Source: Sandaracinaceae bacterium
GTDB lineage: Bacteria; Myxococcota_A; Polyangia; Polyangiales; Sandaracinaceae
DNA length: 36,351 nucleotides
Direction: 5' to 3'
Assembly (NCBI GenBank): GCA_040218145.1
Contig: JAVJQK010000013.1
Span: forward strand, 1 to 36,351
The notes below the pieces were generated by a model. The model had not been told where the DNA came from. It searched no databases and was given only the letters and a program-made list of their open reading frames with translations. Of the stretch, positions 10,028 through 22,468 are shown piece after piece. The translations under genes and the position numbers were made by a program. Within the stretch, counting starts at the first letter, position 1. Each line of letters starts with the position of its first letter.

Positions 10028-11200
10028 TCAGTCGGTCGTCCGCAGCTCCACACCTGGCGCGATGCGGTAGCGCTCCCCGTGGCGGACGAAGCAGTCTCGC
10101 AACCCCAGCTTGCGGAGCGTCGAGAGCGCGACGTGAACCCGGGCGCTCGCGGACTCCGGCAACACGGACTCGTCGGGCCAGCCCGCCTCCACCAGGCCGT
10201 CGCGGGTGATGCCTGGCTCGCCCGCCAGGTGCGCGTCGACGAGGCGCTCCCAGATCCGCCACAGGCTGCCCCGACGGGCGAGCTCCGCCTCTCGTGAGCC
10301 GACGCGCACGCAGCGCTTCGCTCGATCGACGAAGACGCTCAGCGCCTCGGACTCGGCCGACTCCCTCGGCGCGCGCTGCGCCCGGATCCAGGTCCGCAGC
10401 AGGGCTTGAAGACCGGACGTGTCGGGCGCCGGGATCGCGGGGGTGAGCGCGCGGATCGCGCGGTAGCGCTGGCGGAGCGCGTCCACGCTCTGCACTCGCT
10501 CCTCGGGCGCGGGCGCGAGCGCGTCCCGCTGCATCTCCACCAGCGCGGCGCGCACCGCGGCCAGCGTCTCGGTCGCCCCGCCGCGCGCGGCCTCCTCGAA
10601 CACGGGGTACATGTCGACCAGCGGCACCAGCGTGGGCAGGATGCCGTGCAGCGCGTAGACGTCCGAGGCGGGGGTCGGCGCCACCCCGAGCAGGACCTCG
10701 GGGGCGACGGCGCGGAAGCTGCTGCTCACGAACCGCCCGTTCGCGAGTCGGAGAGGAAAGTTGTCGCCGGCGCCGAAGAGCCACGCGTGGCCATCTTCCC
10801 CGAGCAGCACATTGCGCGCGCCCAGCGCGCCGAGACACACGGCGCCGCCCGGGGCCGCGTGGGCGGCCTCCACCGCGTCCATGAGCAGCTCGTTGAAGGC
10901 GACGGCGGCCGCGTAGGGGGCGCGCAGATCGGACGCGAGCGCCGCGTCCGCCGCGACCTCGAGGTCCCCCCGCGCGTCGCAGGCGAAGACCAGGAAGCGC
11001 TCGCCCGCGTCCTCCACCGGCGGGATGTGCGGGGACGTGATCCGCGCGTGCGCGTCCTCGATCCTCGCGAGGCGCCCGGTCGCCTCGGGCTCCGCGACGA
11101 GCACCAGGCGCCGCCCCTGCGGAGTCGCGCACGACAGCGCCGTCAGCCCGTCATAGCGCCGGATCTCCCGCGGTCGCGCGAGCCGTTCGGGAAGTCTCAT
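10028..11200 (-). CDS. Pseudokinase fused to a C-terminal winged-helix domain
   Basis: This 390-residue protein keeps the outline of a Hanks-type kinase but lacks its catalytic residues. The catalytic loop reads LGALGARNVLLGEDG (123-137) where HxDLKPxNxLL is expected. The DFG site reads LFGAGDN (141-147), and the beta3 lysine site reads VLVAE. The APE motif (VAPEVLLG, 165-172) and PASDVYAL (177-184) are intact, so the fold is convincing. Residues about 287-385 form a winged-helix unit with recognition-helix-like ASARVHVALSTLRKLGL, as in OmpR/SARP C-terminal domains. It is predicted to bind DNA and to sense something through the inactive kinase fold. It is the last gene of a minus-strand run, 28 nt after the small membrane protein. 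Inactivity is inferred from motifs only. Confidence 0.72.
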   Translation of the reverse strand: MRLPERLARPREIRRYDGLTALSCATPQGRRLVLVAEPEATGRLARIEDAHARITSPHIPPVEDAGERFLVFACDARGDLEVAADAALASDLRAPYAAAVAFNELLMDAVEAAHAAPGGAVCLGALGARNVLLGEDGHAWLFGAGDNFPLRLANGRFVSSSFRAVAPEVLLGVAPTPASDVYALHGILPTLVPLVDMYPVFEEAARGGATETLAAVRAALVEMQRDALAPAPEERVQSVDALRQRYRAIRALTPAIPAPDTSGLQALLRTWIRAQRAPRESAESEALSVFVDRAKRCVRVGSREAELARRGSLWRIWERLVDAHLAGEPGITRDGLVEAGWPDESVLPESASARVHVALSTLRKLGLRDCFVRHGERYRIAPGVELRTTD

Positions 11201-11228
11201 CTTTCGTTCAGATCCAAGAGTGGGCCCG

Positions 11229-11516
11229 CTACACGACCGCGATGATGGCGATGCAGAAGCAGCCGAGGCCGCGCAGGAGCATTCCCGATCCGTCCCGGCC
11301 GATGCTGCGCAGGATGCGGCCGAGCTGGATCGAGCTCAGGCCTGCGCCGATCCAGGCCGCGCCGCGGAGCCAGTCGAGCAGGTCGAGCCAATCGGCCTCG
11401 AAGACGAGCTGGATGGCCAGCGTCGCGAAGGCCGCGAACACGCAGAAGAAGAAGCGCTTCTCCCACTTGTCCAGCTGGCGCTCGGTCGTCTCGAGCGCGT
11501 CGTCGTCGTCGCCCAT
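11229..11516 (-). CDS. Small polytopic membrane protein
   Basis: This 95-residue protein starts with an acidic cap (MGDDDDALETTE) and has about three hydrophobic segments (roughly 22-40, 49-68 and 78-95). It ends abruptly within the last one (CIAIIAVV). No family is recognised. It lies 3 nt after the stop of the upstream SDR gene and 28 nt before the pseudokinase gene on the same strand. The three probably share a transcript, which makes it a candidate membrane partner for the pseudokinase-DNA-binding protein. Confidence 0.68.
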   Translation of the reverse strand: MGDDDDALETTERQLDKWEKRFFFCVFAAFATLAIQLVFEADWLDLLDWLRGAAWIGAGLSSIQLGRILRSIGRDGSGMLLRGLGCFCIAIIAVV

Positions 11517-11519
11517 GGC

Positions 11520-12218
11520 TCAGCTCCTGCCGTAGACGGGCACGATGGCGCCGCGACCGACCGCGTTGTCGGGGGAGGCGAGGTGGACGAGGGTCTTGGC
11601 GATCTCGGCCGGCCTCGGCCACGCGTCGAAGCTCGCCTTCGGCATGGCCTCGCGGTTGTCGGGCGTGTCGATGGTGGAGGGCGCGACGGCGTTGACCCAG
11701 ATGCCCTCCCCGGCGAGCTCCTCCGAGAGCGACCGGGTGAGCGAGGCGACGACGGCCTTCGAGGCGGCGTAGGCGGCGAGACCTCCCGTGGGGACGAGGG
11801 CAGGGCGAGCCGCGACGTTGACCAGCCGACCGGTCCCCTCGCTCGCGCGGATCTTCTTGACCGCCTCCCGGCACGCGAGGAAGCAGGTCACCGCGTTCAT
11901 GTTCATCATCCCGAGGAAGCCCTCGAGCGAGGTCTCGGCGATGGGGCTCATCGCGAAGCCGCCCGCCACCTGGACCGAGGCCCAGAGCGAGGGCAGCTCG
12001 CCGTAGTAGCGCTCGACCGTCTTCTCCACGGTGAAGTCGAGGCCCGCGCGCACGTGGACGCGCTCGTGGTCGCGGTAGGGGAACGCGTCGAGCTCCTTCG
12101 GCGAGTAGACGGGGACGTGGATCGTCGCGCCCCGTCCGAGCAGCTCGGTGACCACCGCGGTGCCGAGCGCGCCGCTGCCGCCCGTGACCACGACGTGTTT
12201 CTTCGAGAAGTCGTTCAT
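11520..12218 (-). CDS. Short-chain dehydrogenase/reductase
   Basis: A 232-residue SDR with the cofactor motif TGGSGALG near the N-terminus and the catalytic YAASK (Tyr/Lys). The usual NNAG is replaced by QVAGGF. The usual active-site serine, about 13 residues before the tyrosine, appears to be alanine (NVAARPAL), as in some dihydropteridine-reductase-like SDRs. The C-terminal APSTIDTPDNREAMP is the usual substrate-loop region. The frame is open upstream to an ATG at 12290, but the ATG at 12218 places the nucleotide-binding motif at the standard position and is preferred. It is the first gene of a minus-strand run with the small membrane protein and the pseudokinase, and it diverges from parA. 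The substrate is unknown. Confidence 0.8.
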   Translation of the reverse strand: MNDFSKKHVVVTGGSGALGTAVVTELLGRGATIHVPVYSPKELDAFPYRDHERVHVRAGLDFTVEKTVERYYGELPSLWASVQVAGGFAMSPIAETSLEGFLGMMNMNAVTCFLACREAVKKIRASEGTGRLVNVAARPALVPTGGLAAYAASKAVVASLTRSLSEELAGEGIWVNAVAPSTIDTPDNREAMPKASFDAWPRPAEIAKTLVHLASPDNAVGRGAIVPVYGRS

Positions 12219-12256
12219 CGCTCGCGAGCTTACCCACTTTTTTGACGCCGCGATCT

Positions 12257-12309
12257 GCATCGGGCATCGGTGGGTCTCGAAGCGCTTCATGAAGTGAACA
12301 TGGAAGCGC
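12257..12309. promoter_or_regulatory. Cluster of direct and inverted repeats upstream of the zinc-finger parA gene
   Basis: A perfect tandem repeat of GCATCGG (12257-12270) is followed by two overlapping 10-bp palindromes, GAAGCGCTTC (12279-12288) and CTTCATGAAG (12285-12294), and a further GAAGCGC (12303-12309). The result is four GAAG/CTTC tetramers in 28 bp. It lies between the divergent SDR and parA genes, just after a TTGACG -35-like hexamer at 12242. Ribbon-helix-helix partners of ParA proteins (ParG type) bind tetramer boxes upstream of their own operons, so autoregulation by the downstream RHH protein is a reasonable inference. Confidence 0.45.
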
Positions 12310-12392
12310 GCAGGGAGGAGGTCGGTGTGATCCGGGTCCCGGTGGATCCGCGGTCGCCGACCTGCGCCGTGCGCCCGAGGCGGGGCGCGCGT

Positions 12393-12397
12393 GGAGG
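12393..12397 (+). promoter_or_regulatory. Shine-Dalgarno that fixes the parA start
   Basis: GGAGG ends 5 nt before GTG 12403. It lies inside the longer reading frame beginning at GTG 12391, and favours the shorter start. Confidence 0.6.
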
Positions 12398-12402
12398 AAA
12401 CC

Positions 12403-13485
12403 GTGGTTCAGTCGACTTGCAGCGTGTGCTCGCGCGCCTTCGAGGTCCGGTTCCGCTACCAGGTCCGCGAAGAGGCCGGTCAGTTCGTCCACTTCTGCTC
12501 GCAGATGTGTCACCAGCGCGGGCTCCGCTCGGAGGGGCCTCAGTGCTCGGTCTGCGCCAAGAGCTTCGAGCTCGAGTTCCCCTTCCAGGCCGAGGTCGGT
12601 GACGGCGAGCCGCGCTACTTCTGCACGACGCAGTGCAAGACCGCGGCGAAGGCCGGGGTCTTCGGTCTCAACAAGGCGGGCGGACGCGCCTCGGACGGGC
12701 CGCGCCGCATCGCGGTGTTCAACCACAAGGGCGGCACCGGGAAGACGACCACCGCGGTCAACCTCGCGGCGGGGCTCGCCGAGCGGGGCAACCGCGTGCT
12801 CCTCGTCGACGCGGACGGGCAGGGCAACGTCGGGGCGTCGCTCGGCATCCGCGGAGAGCGCACCCTCTATCACGTGCTCGTGGCGGGCGCGCCCGCGGAC
12901 GAGGCGTCGGTGCCGGTGCGCAACAACCTCGACGTGCTGACGAGCAACGAGCTGCTCGCGGCGGCGGAGCTCTACCTCGCCGAGCGCCAGAACCGGCACC
13001 GCATCATGCGCGAGCGGCTGAGCGACCGGGTGACCGGCTACGACGTCGTGGTCCTCGACTGCGCGCCCGCGCTGTCGCTGATGAACCAGAACGCGCTCGT
13101 CTACGCCGACAGCGTCGTGGTCCCCGTCAGCTGCGATTACCTCTCGCTCGTCGGCGTGCGGCAGGTGCTCCGGACGCTCAAGAACGTGCGGCAGCTGCTC
13201 AAGCACGAGGTGAAGCTGCTCGGCGTGCTCCCGACCTTCTTCGACGTGCGCAACAAGATCAGCCGCGAGGCGATCGAGGCGCTGACGGACCACTTCGGCG
13301 AGCGCTGCCTGCCGCCGATCCGCGTCAACACCAAGCTGCGCGAGGCGCCGAGCGCCAAGCAGACCATCTTCGAGTACGCCCCGGACAGCCACGGCGCGCT
13401 CGACTATCTGGCGCTCGTCGAGCGCATCGTGGCGCTGCGGGGCGACGCAGGCGCCCTGGATCGCGCGCCGGCGATGGCGGGCTGA
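12403..13485 (+). CDS. ParA-family ATPase with two N-terminal zinc-finger motifs
   Basis: The C-terminal 260 residues are a ParA/MinD-type ATPase. They contain the deviant Walker A KGGTGKTT (109-116), DADGQGN (Walker A', where DPQGN is usual) and VVLDCAPA (Walker B). The first 80 residues carry two Cys4 units with identical spacing, C-x2-C-x22-C-x3-C (Cys6/9/32/36 and Cys48/51/74/78), each including an aromatic-rich middle. This looks like a tandem TRASH/MYM-like zinc ribbon, which is unusual on a ParA. Such ATPases position DNA or protein cargo by patterning on the nucleoid. The RHH gene follows after 18 nt. No parB or parS is nearby. The start at GTG 12403 is chosen for its GGAGG; GTG 12391 would add four residues. 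Confidence 0.85.
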   Translation: MVQSTCSVCSRAFEVRFRYQVREEAGQFVHFCSQMCHQRGLRSEGPQCSVCAKSFELEFPFQAEVGDGEPRYFCTTQCKTAAKAGVFGLNKAGGRASDGPRRIAVFNHKGGTGKTTTAVNLAAGLAERGNRVLLVDADGQGNVGASLGIRGERTLYHVLVAGAPADEASVPVRNNLDVLTSNELLAAAELYLAERQNRHRIMRERLSDRVTGYDVVVLDCAPALSLMNQNALVYADSVVVPVSCDYLSLVGVRQVLRTLKNVRQLLKHEVKLLGVLPTFFDVRNKISREAIEALTDHFGERCLPPIRVNTKLREAPSAKQTIFEYAPDSHGALDYLALVERIVALRGDAGALDRAPAMAG

Positions 13486-13503
13486 GAGACCGAGGGAGGA
13501 ACG

Positions 13504-13812
13504 ATGAGCGACATCAAGGACGTGCTCGATGGCGACGAGGTGCGGGAGGTCCTGAGCGGGACCTTCTACCGAGACGCCGCCGCGCCGAGCGTGGTCAAGG
13601 CGCCGCGCACGCGCTCCAGGAAGAAGAAGGAAGAGGAGAAGCCGGACCACTACCAGGTGATCTGCATCTCCCTCTACACCGAGGACCTCGAGCGGCTCGA
13701 CCAGAAGGTGAAGCTCCTCAAGGACTCGGGGCACCGAAAGATGAGCCGCAGCGCGCTGATCCGGTACGCGCTCGACACGGCCGACCTCGACGGCCTGCCG
13801 CGGCCGTACTGA
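13504..13812 (+). CDS. Ribbon-helix-helix protein, likely partner of the zinc-finger ParA
   Basis: A 102-residue protein. The acidic N-terminal 30 residues and a basic stretch (about 34-46, RTRSRKKK) look disordered. Residues about 50-95 match a ribbon-helix-helix fold: strand YQVICISLY, helix EDLERLDQKVKLL, then helix SRSALIRYALDTADL. RHH proteins bind DNA as dimers. In type Ib partition systems the ParG-like RHH partner both represses its operon and stimulates the ParA ATPase through a flexible N-terminal arm, which fits this layout. A GGAGGA ribosome-binding site precedes the ATG. The stop codon lies in a 15-nt tandem duplication. Fold assignment is by pattern only; the role is inferred from context. 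Confidence 0.75.
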   Translation: MSDIKDVLDGDEVREVLSGTFYRDAAAPSVVKAPRTRSRKKKEEEKPDHYQVICISLYTEDLERLDQKVKLLKDSGHRKMSRSALIRYALDTADLDGLPRPY

Positions 13813-13827
13813 CCGCGGCCATACTGA
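13798..13827. repeat. Tandem 15-nt duplication carrying a second in-frame stop
   Basis: CCGCGGCCGTACTGA is followed at once by CCGCGGCCATACTGA. The first copy encodes the last residues and stop of the RHH protein. The second repeats them in the same frame, so readthrough would add only five residues. Confidence 0.85.
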
Positions 13828-13830
13828 GCC

Positions 13831-14163
13831 CTATTCCTTGGCCTCGGGCGCGGCGTCCTTCGGGTCGCCGATCTCGCCCTTGAACATCGTGTAGAGGTCG
13901 GGCGCCTTCACCGCGACCCAGGCCGCCGCCTCTTCGAAGTCGTGCACCAGCGCGTCGCTGATGGTGGAGCCGCCGTCCAGCATGCGCTTGCAGGCCGAGT
14001 GGAGCTGCACGTAGGTGTCGAGCCGCTGCTCGAACTCCCCGCGCTCCAGCCGCTTGATCATGTGGTTGTGGAACTTCGCGTAGCTGCCGAGCGGCTTGTC
14101 GCCCACGGTCTTCTCGTAGCGCGCGTTGTACTTGTCGAAAGCGGCGTCGTAGTCGATCTTCAC
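13831..14163 (-). CDS. Hypothetical 110-residue protein downstream of hutI
   Basis: A soluble, mostly helical protein with no signal peptide or membrane segment and one cysteine (SACKRML). Aromatic and charged residues are frequent (YNARYEKT, YAKFHNHMIKRLE), and the acidic C-terminal tail (DPKDAAPEAKE) is probably disordered. It starts 24 nt after the hutI stop on the same strand, so it is likely the third gene of the hut transcript. It faces the RHH gene, with 18 nt between stop codons. No known family is recognised and its role in histidine use is unproven. Confidence 0.68.
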   Translation of the reverse strand: MKIDYDAAFDKYNARYEKTVGDKPLGSYAKFHNHMIKRLERGEFEQRLDTYVQLHSACKRMLDGGSTISDALVHDFEEAAAWVAVKAPDLYTMFKGEIGDPKDAAPEAKE

Positions 14164-14187
14164 GGCGGTCTCGCTGGGGCTGTGAGC

Positions 14188-15422
14188 CTACCAGAGCGGG
14201 GAGGGCGACGGCACCCGTTCTAGCGCGACTTCACCGCCGAGCACCACGGCGCGCGCGTCGATGCCGCCCAGCCCGTAGGCCAGGGCCCGCGGATCCTCCT
14301 CGTCGTAGAGCGCGAGGTCCGCGCGGAGGCCCGGGACGATGCGACCGCACTCCTCGAGCCCCGCCGCCTCGGCCGCGTTCCGCGTGATCGCGAGGACCGC
14401 CTCCTCGAGGGTCAGGCCCGCGTCGCGCACGGCGAGCGCGGCCATCATCGGGAGATCGACGCTCGGGCTCGTGCCCGGGTTGCAGTCGGTCCCGACCGCC
14501 ATGCGCACCCCCGCGGCGCGCATGCGCTCCACGTCGGGCGCCTCCTGCCGCAGCGTCCGCCACGCGCCGGGCAGGAGCACCGCGACCACGCTGCACCGCG
14601 CCATCGCCTGCAGCCCCGCGTCGCTCACCGCCTCGAGGTGGTCCGCGCTCAGCGCGCCGAGCTCCGCCATGAGCTCCGCGCCGCCCAGGTCGGCGAACTG
14701 CCCCACGTGCGCCCGCACCCGCAGCCCCGCGTCCTTGGCCGCGCGCAGGATCCGCTCCGCCTCGTCGCGCGTGAAGGCGCCGTCGTCGAGGTAGACGTCG
14801 CACGCGTCCGCGAGGCCCTCGCGCTTCGCCTCCGGGATCATGCGCTCGACGATCTCGTCGACGTACGCGCCCCGCTCCACGTCGGGGGGGACCGCGTGCG
14901 CCCCGAGGAGAGAGGTGGTCACGTGCAAGATGCCCTCCGCGCCCAGGCGTCGCGCCACGCGCAGGTGCCGCAGCTCGTGCTCGGTCGAGAGGCCGTAGCC
15001 GCTCTTGACCTCCGCGCTCGTCACGCCGAACGCGCGGAGGCGCCGGGCGCGCGCGGCGGCGGCGTCGAAGAGCTGCGCGTCCGACGCCTCGCGGCTCCAG
15101 CGCACGGTGGCCTTGATGCCGCCGCCCGCGGCCGCGATGGCGCGGTAGTCCTCCCCCGCCATGCGGCGCGCGAACTCGTCCACGCGCGAGCCGGCGAAGA
15201 CGAGGTGGGTGTGCGGGTCGACGAGGCCGGGCATCACGATCCGGCCGCCCGCGTCCAGCACGCGCGTCGCCTTCGCCACGCCCAGCTCGGCGCTCGGGCC
15301 CACCCACGCGATCCGGCCGCGGCGCACGGCCACGCAGCCGTCCTCGACGATGCCGAGCGGATCGCTCTCCGGGCCGTCGCACGTGACGACGCGGCCCCCC
15401 GTCACCACCAGATCGAAGTCGC

Positions 15423-15426
<4 letters not shown>
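14188..15426 (-). CDS. hutI: Imidazolonepropionase (HutI)
   Basis: This amidohydrolase opens the imidazolone ring of 4-imidazolone-5-propionate to give N-formimino-L-glutamate, the third step of histidine degradation. The 412-residue length is normal for the family. The metal-binding DPHTH (His72, His74), [12 protein letters not shown], further histidines in RVRAHVGQF and ADHLEAV, and [10 protein letters not shown] are all present. The N- and C-terminal beta-sandwich segments flank the barrel as usual. Start ATG 15426 overlaps the hutU stop by four bases, so translation is coupled to hutU. hutH, hutG and hutF are not in this window. Confidence 0.94.
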
Positions 15427-17078
<1,652 letters not shown>

Positions 17079-17136
17079 GCCCCATGCCTACCGCGGACGG
17101 GCGCTCCCCGCATCGCGCGACCTCACGGCGAATATC

Positions 17137-17154
17137 GACGCGGCCCGCCGCGTC
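17137..17154. promoter_or_regulatory. Perfect 8-bp inverted repeat between hutU and the IPT gene
   Basis: GACGCGGC and GCCGCGTC are separated by CC. The dyad lies about 59 nt upstream of the hutU start and 55 nt upstream of the IPT-protein start. Its sequence is unlike the AT-rich HutC operator of Pseudomonas. It could be an operator for either gene or a GC-rich hairpin. Confidence 0.4.
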
Positions 17155-17208
17155 ACGTTTGACCCGTCCCCCGCCTTCGGCGACGCTCCCCCCGGAAAAT
17201 CCCGAGCC

Positions 17209-18819
17209 ATGACCCGACTCCCCCTCCTCCTCGTGCTGGGCGCGCTCTTGTCGCCCCTCTTCGCGCCCACCCTCGCGGGCGCCCAGGTCCGCCGCCCCAT
17301 GCCCGTGGTGCAGCGCATCGAGCCGACGTCGGGCCCGCCGGGCACGCTGATCAGCCTGATCGGTCGCTACTTCGGCGCGGAGCAGACGATCTGGCTGGGC
17401 GACGCGCAGCTCGAGGTCCAGAGCCGGCTGCCGAACCGGTGGACGGCGACGGTGCCCGAGGGCGCCCGCAGCGGGAGCCTCGAGATCCGGACGCCCCGCG
17501 GCAACGTGCGTGGCCCCCGCTTCCGGGTGACCCAGGCCGCGCCCGCGCCGGTCATCAGCGGCTTCGAGCCCGAGACGGGGGCGGCCGGGACCGAGGTGGT
17601 GATCGAAGGCGAGCACTTCTCGCCGCGGCTCGCCGAGAACCAGGTGCGGCTCGGGGACCGGCCCGTCGTCGTGCGCAGCGCCAACCCCAACGCGCTCCGG
17701 GTGATCATCCCGAGCGGCGCCGCGTCGGGCGCCTTCTCCGTCCACGTCGACGGGGCCGGCTCCGTCACGAGCGAGGCGAGCTTCACCATCGGCACGGGCA
17801 CGTCGGTCAGCGGCTTCGAGCCCGCGCTGGGGCCGCCCCGCACCCGGGTGACCCTGACGGGCACGGGCTTCCACCGCAGCCGCGCCCGCAACCGGGTCTA
17901 TCTCGGGGAGCAGCGCGCGCGGGTCCTGCGGGCGTCCGAGACCGAGCTGGTCGTGGAGGTGCCGCGCCGCGACCCGCAGTCCGGCCGCTGGCTGGTCGAC
18001 GTGCGCGGCGCCGGGCGCGCCTACTCCGAGCGCGAGTTCCAGGTCCGCTACGAGCCGGTGGTGCGGGAGATGAGCCCGAGCTTCGGCGCGCCCGGCACCC
18101 GGGTCACCCTCATCGGCGATCACTTCGGCAGCGACGTGCGGCAGATCACCGCCACGCTGGGCGAGACCAACCTGGTCGTGCGCGACCTCAGCGCGCAGCG
18201 CCTGGTCGTCGAGGTGCCGCAGGGCGCGACCGACGGCCGCATCGCGATCACCGTCGCCGGCCTCGGCCCGGCCCGGGCGCCCGAGGACTTCGACGTCGTG
18301 CAGCCGGTGTCGGTCACGGCCTTCTCCCCGCGGAGCGGCGGGGCGGGGACCGAGGTGACCATCACGGGCCGCGGCTTCTCGGCCGAGGCGGAGCGCAACA
18401 CGGTCACGCTCTCGGGCCAGCGCGCCGAGGTGGTGCGCGCGAGCGCGGAGGAGCTGGTCGTGCGCGTCCCGGAGGCCGCGAGCGGCGCCCTGGTGGTCGC
18501 GGTCGCGAACGCGGGAGAGGACCGCACGCAGCAGCCCTTCGTGGTCACGCGCGTCCCCGTCATCACTAGCTTCTCGCCCGCGCAGGGGCCCGCCGGCACC
18601 GCGGTGACGATCGAGGGCCGAAACTTCGGCACCCGCACCGGCCTGGTGCGCGTGCAGATCGGCGACCGCAACGCGCAGGTCGTCAGCGCGAGCGGCACGG
18701 CGCTCCGCGTCGTCATCCCCTCGCAGGCCGCGACGGGCCGCCTCCGGGTGACCGTGCGCCTCCAGGGCAGCGCCGAGTCGGACCAGGACTTCACGGTCAC
18801 CGACTCCGCCCCGCAGTAG
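17209..18819 (+). CDS. Exported protein made of six IPT/TIG domains
   Basis: A 536-residue protein with a signal peptide (about residues 1-25, ending LAGAQ) followed by six Ig-like IPT/TIG repeats. Each opens with a phrase such as GFEPETGAAGTEVVIEG followed by an aromatic-Gly/Ser end (RYFG, EHFS, TGFH, DHFG, RGFS, RNFG). The domains are about 85 residues apart and fill the whole mature protein. No anchor or enzymatic domain is visible. IPT arrays usually serve in cell-surface or extracellular adhesion and carbohydrate binding. The ATG at 17209 is chosen because it starts the signal peptide; the frame is open further upstream but that part overlaps hutU. A strong hairpin follows the stop. Confidence 0.85.
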   Translation: MTRLPLLLVLGALLSPLFAPTLAGAQVRRPMPVVQRIEPTSGPPGTLISLIGRYFGAEQTIWLGDAQLEVQSRLPNRWTATVPEGARSGSLEIRTPRGNVRGPRFRVTQAAPAPVISGFEPETGAAGTEVVIEGEHFSPRLAENQVRLGDRPVVVRSANPNALRVIIPSGAASGAFSVHVDGAGSVTSEASFTIGTGTSVSGFEPALGPPRTRVTLTGTGFHRSRARNRVYLGEQRARVLRASETELVVEVPRRDPQSGRWLVDVRGAGRAYSEREFQVRYEPVVREMSPSFGAPGTRVTLIGDHFGSDVRQITATLGETNLVVRDLSAQRLVVEVPQGATDGRIAITVAGLGPARAPEDFDVVQPVSVTAFSPRSGGAGTEVTITGRGFSAEAERNTVTLSGQRAEVVRASAEELVVRVPEAASGALVVAVANAGEDRTQQPFVVTRVPVITSFSPAQGPAGTAVTIEGRNFGTRTGLVRVQIGDRNAQVVSASGTALRVVIPSQAATGRLRVTVRLQGSAESDQDFTVTDSAPQ

Positions 18820-18835
18820 CCCGCGAGGCACCGGC

Positions 18836-18857
18836 GACCCGGAGTGCGTTCCGGGTC
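18836..18857. terminator. Hairpin between convergent genes, probable bidirectional terminator
   Basis: GACCCGGA and TCCGGGTC form a perfect 8-bp stem with a 6-nt loop (GTGCGT). It lies between the stop codons of the IPT gene and the convergent vWA lipoprotein gene. No T-tract is present on either side. Confidence 0.5.
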
Positions 18858-18896
18858 TCGGCGAAGACGGAACGGATCTCGGGCCGCGAGTACGAG

Positions 18897-22464
<3,568 letters not shown>

Positions 22465-22468
<4 letters not shown>

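Noticed and set aside
12270-12602. Plus-strand frame with ATGs upstream of and overlapping parA
   Set aside because: It overlaps the zinc-finger coding region in another frame and gives an Arg/Gly/Pro-rich product with no recognisable domain.
17157-17187. TTGACC as a -35 element of the IPT-protein gene
   Set aside because: The hexamer at 17159 is good, but no acceptable -10 lies 16-18 nt downstream.
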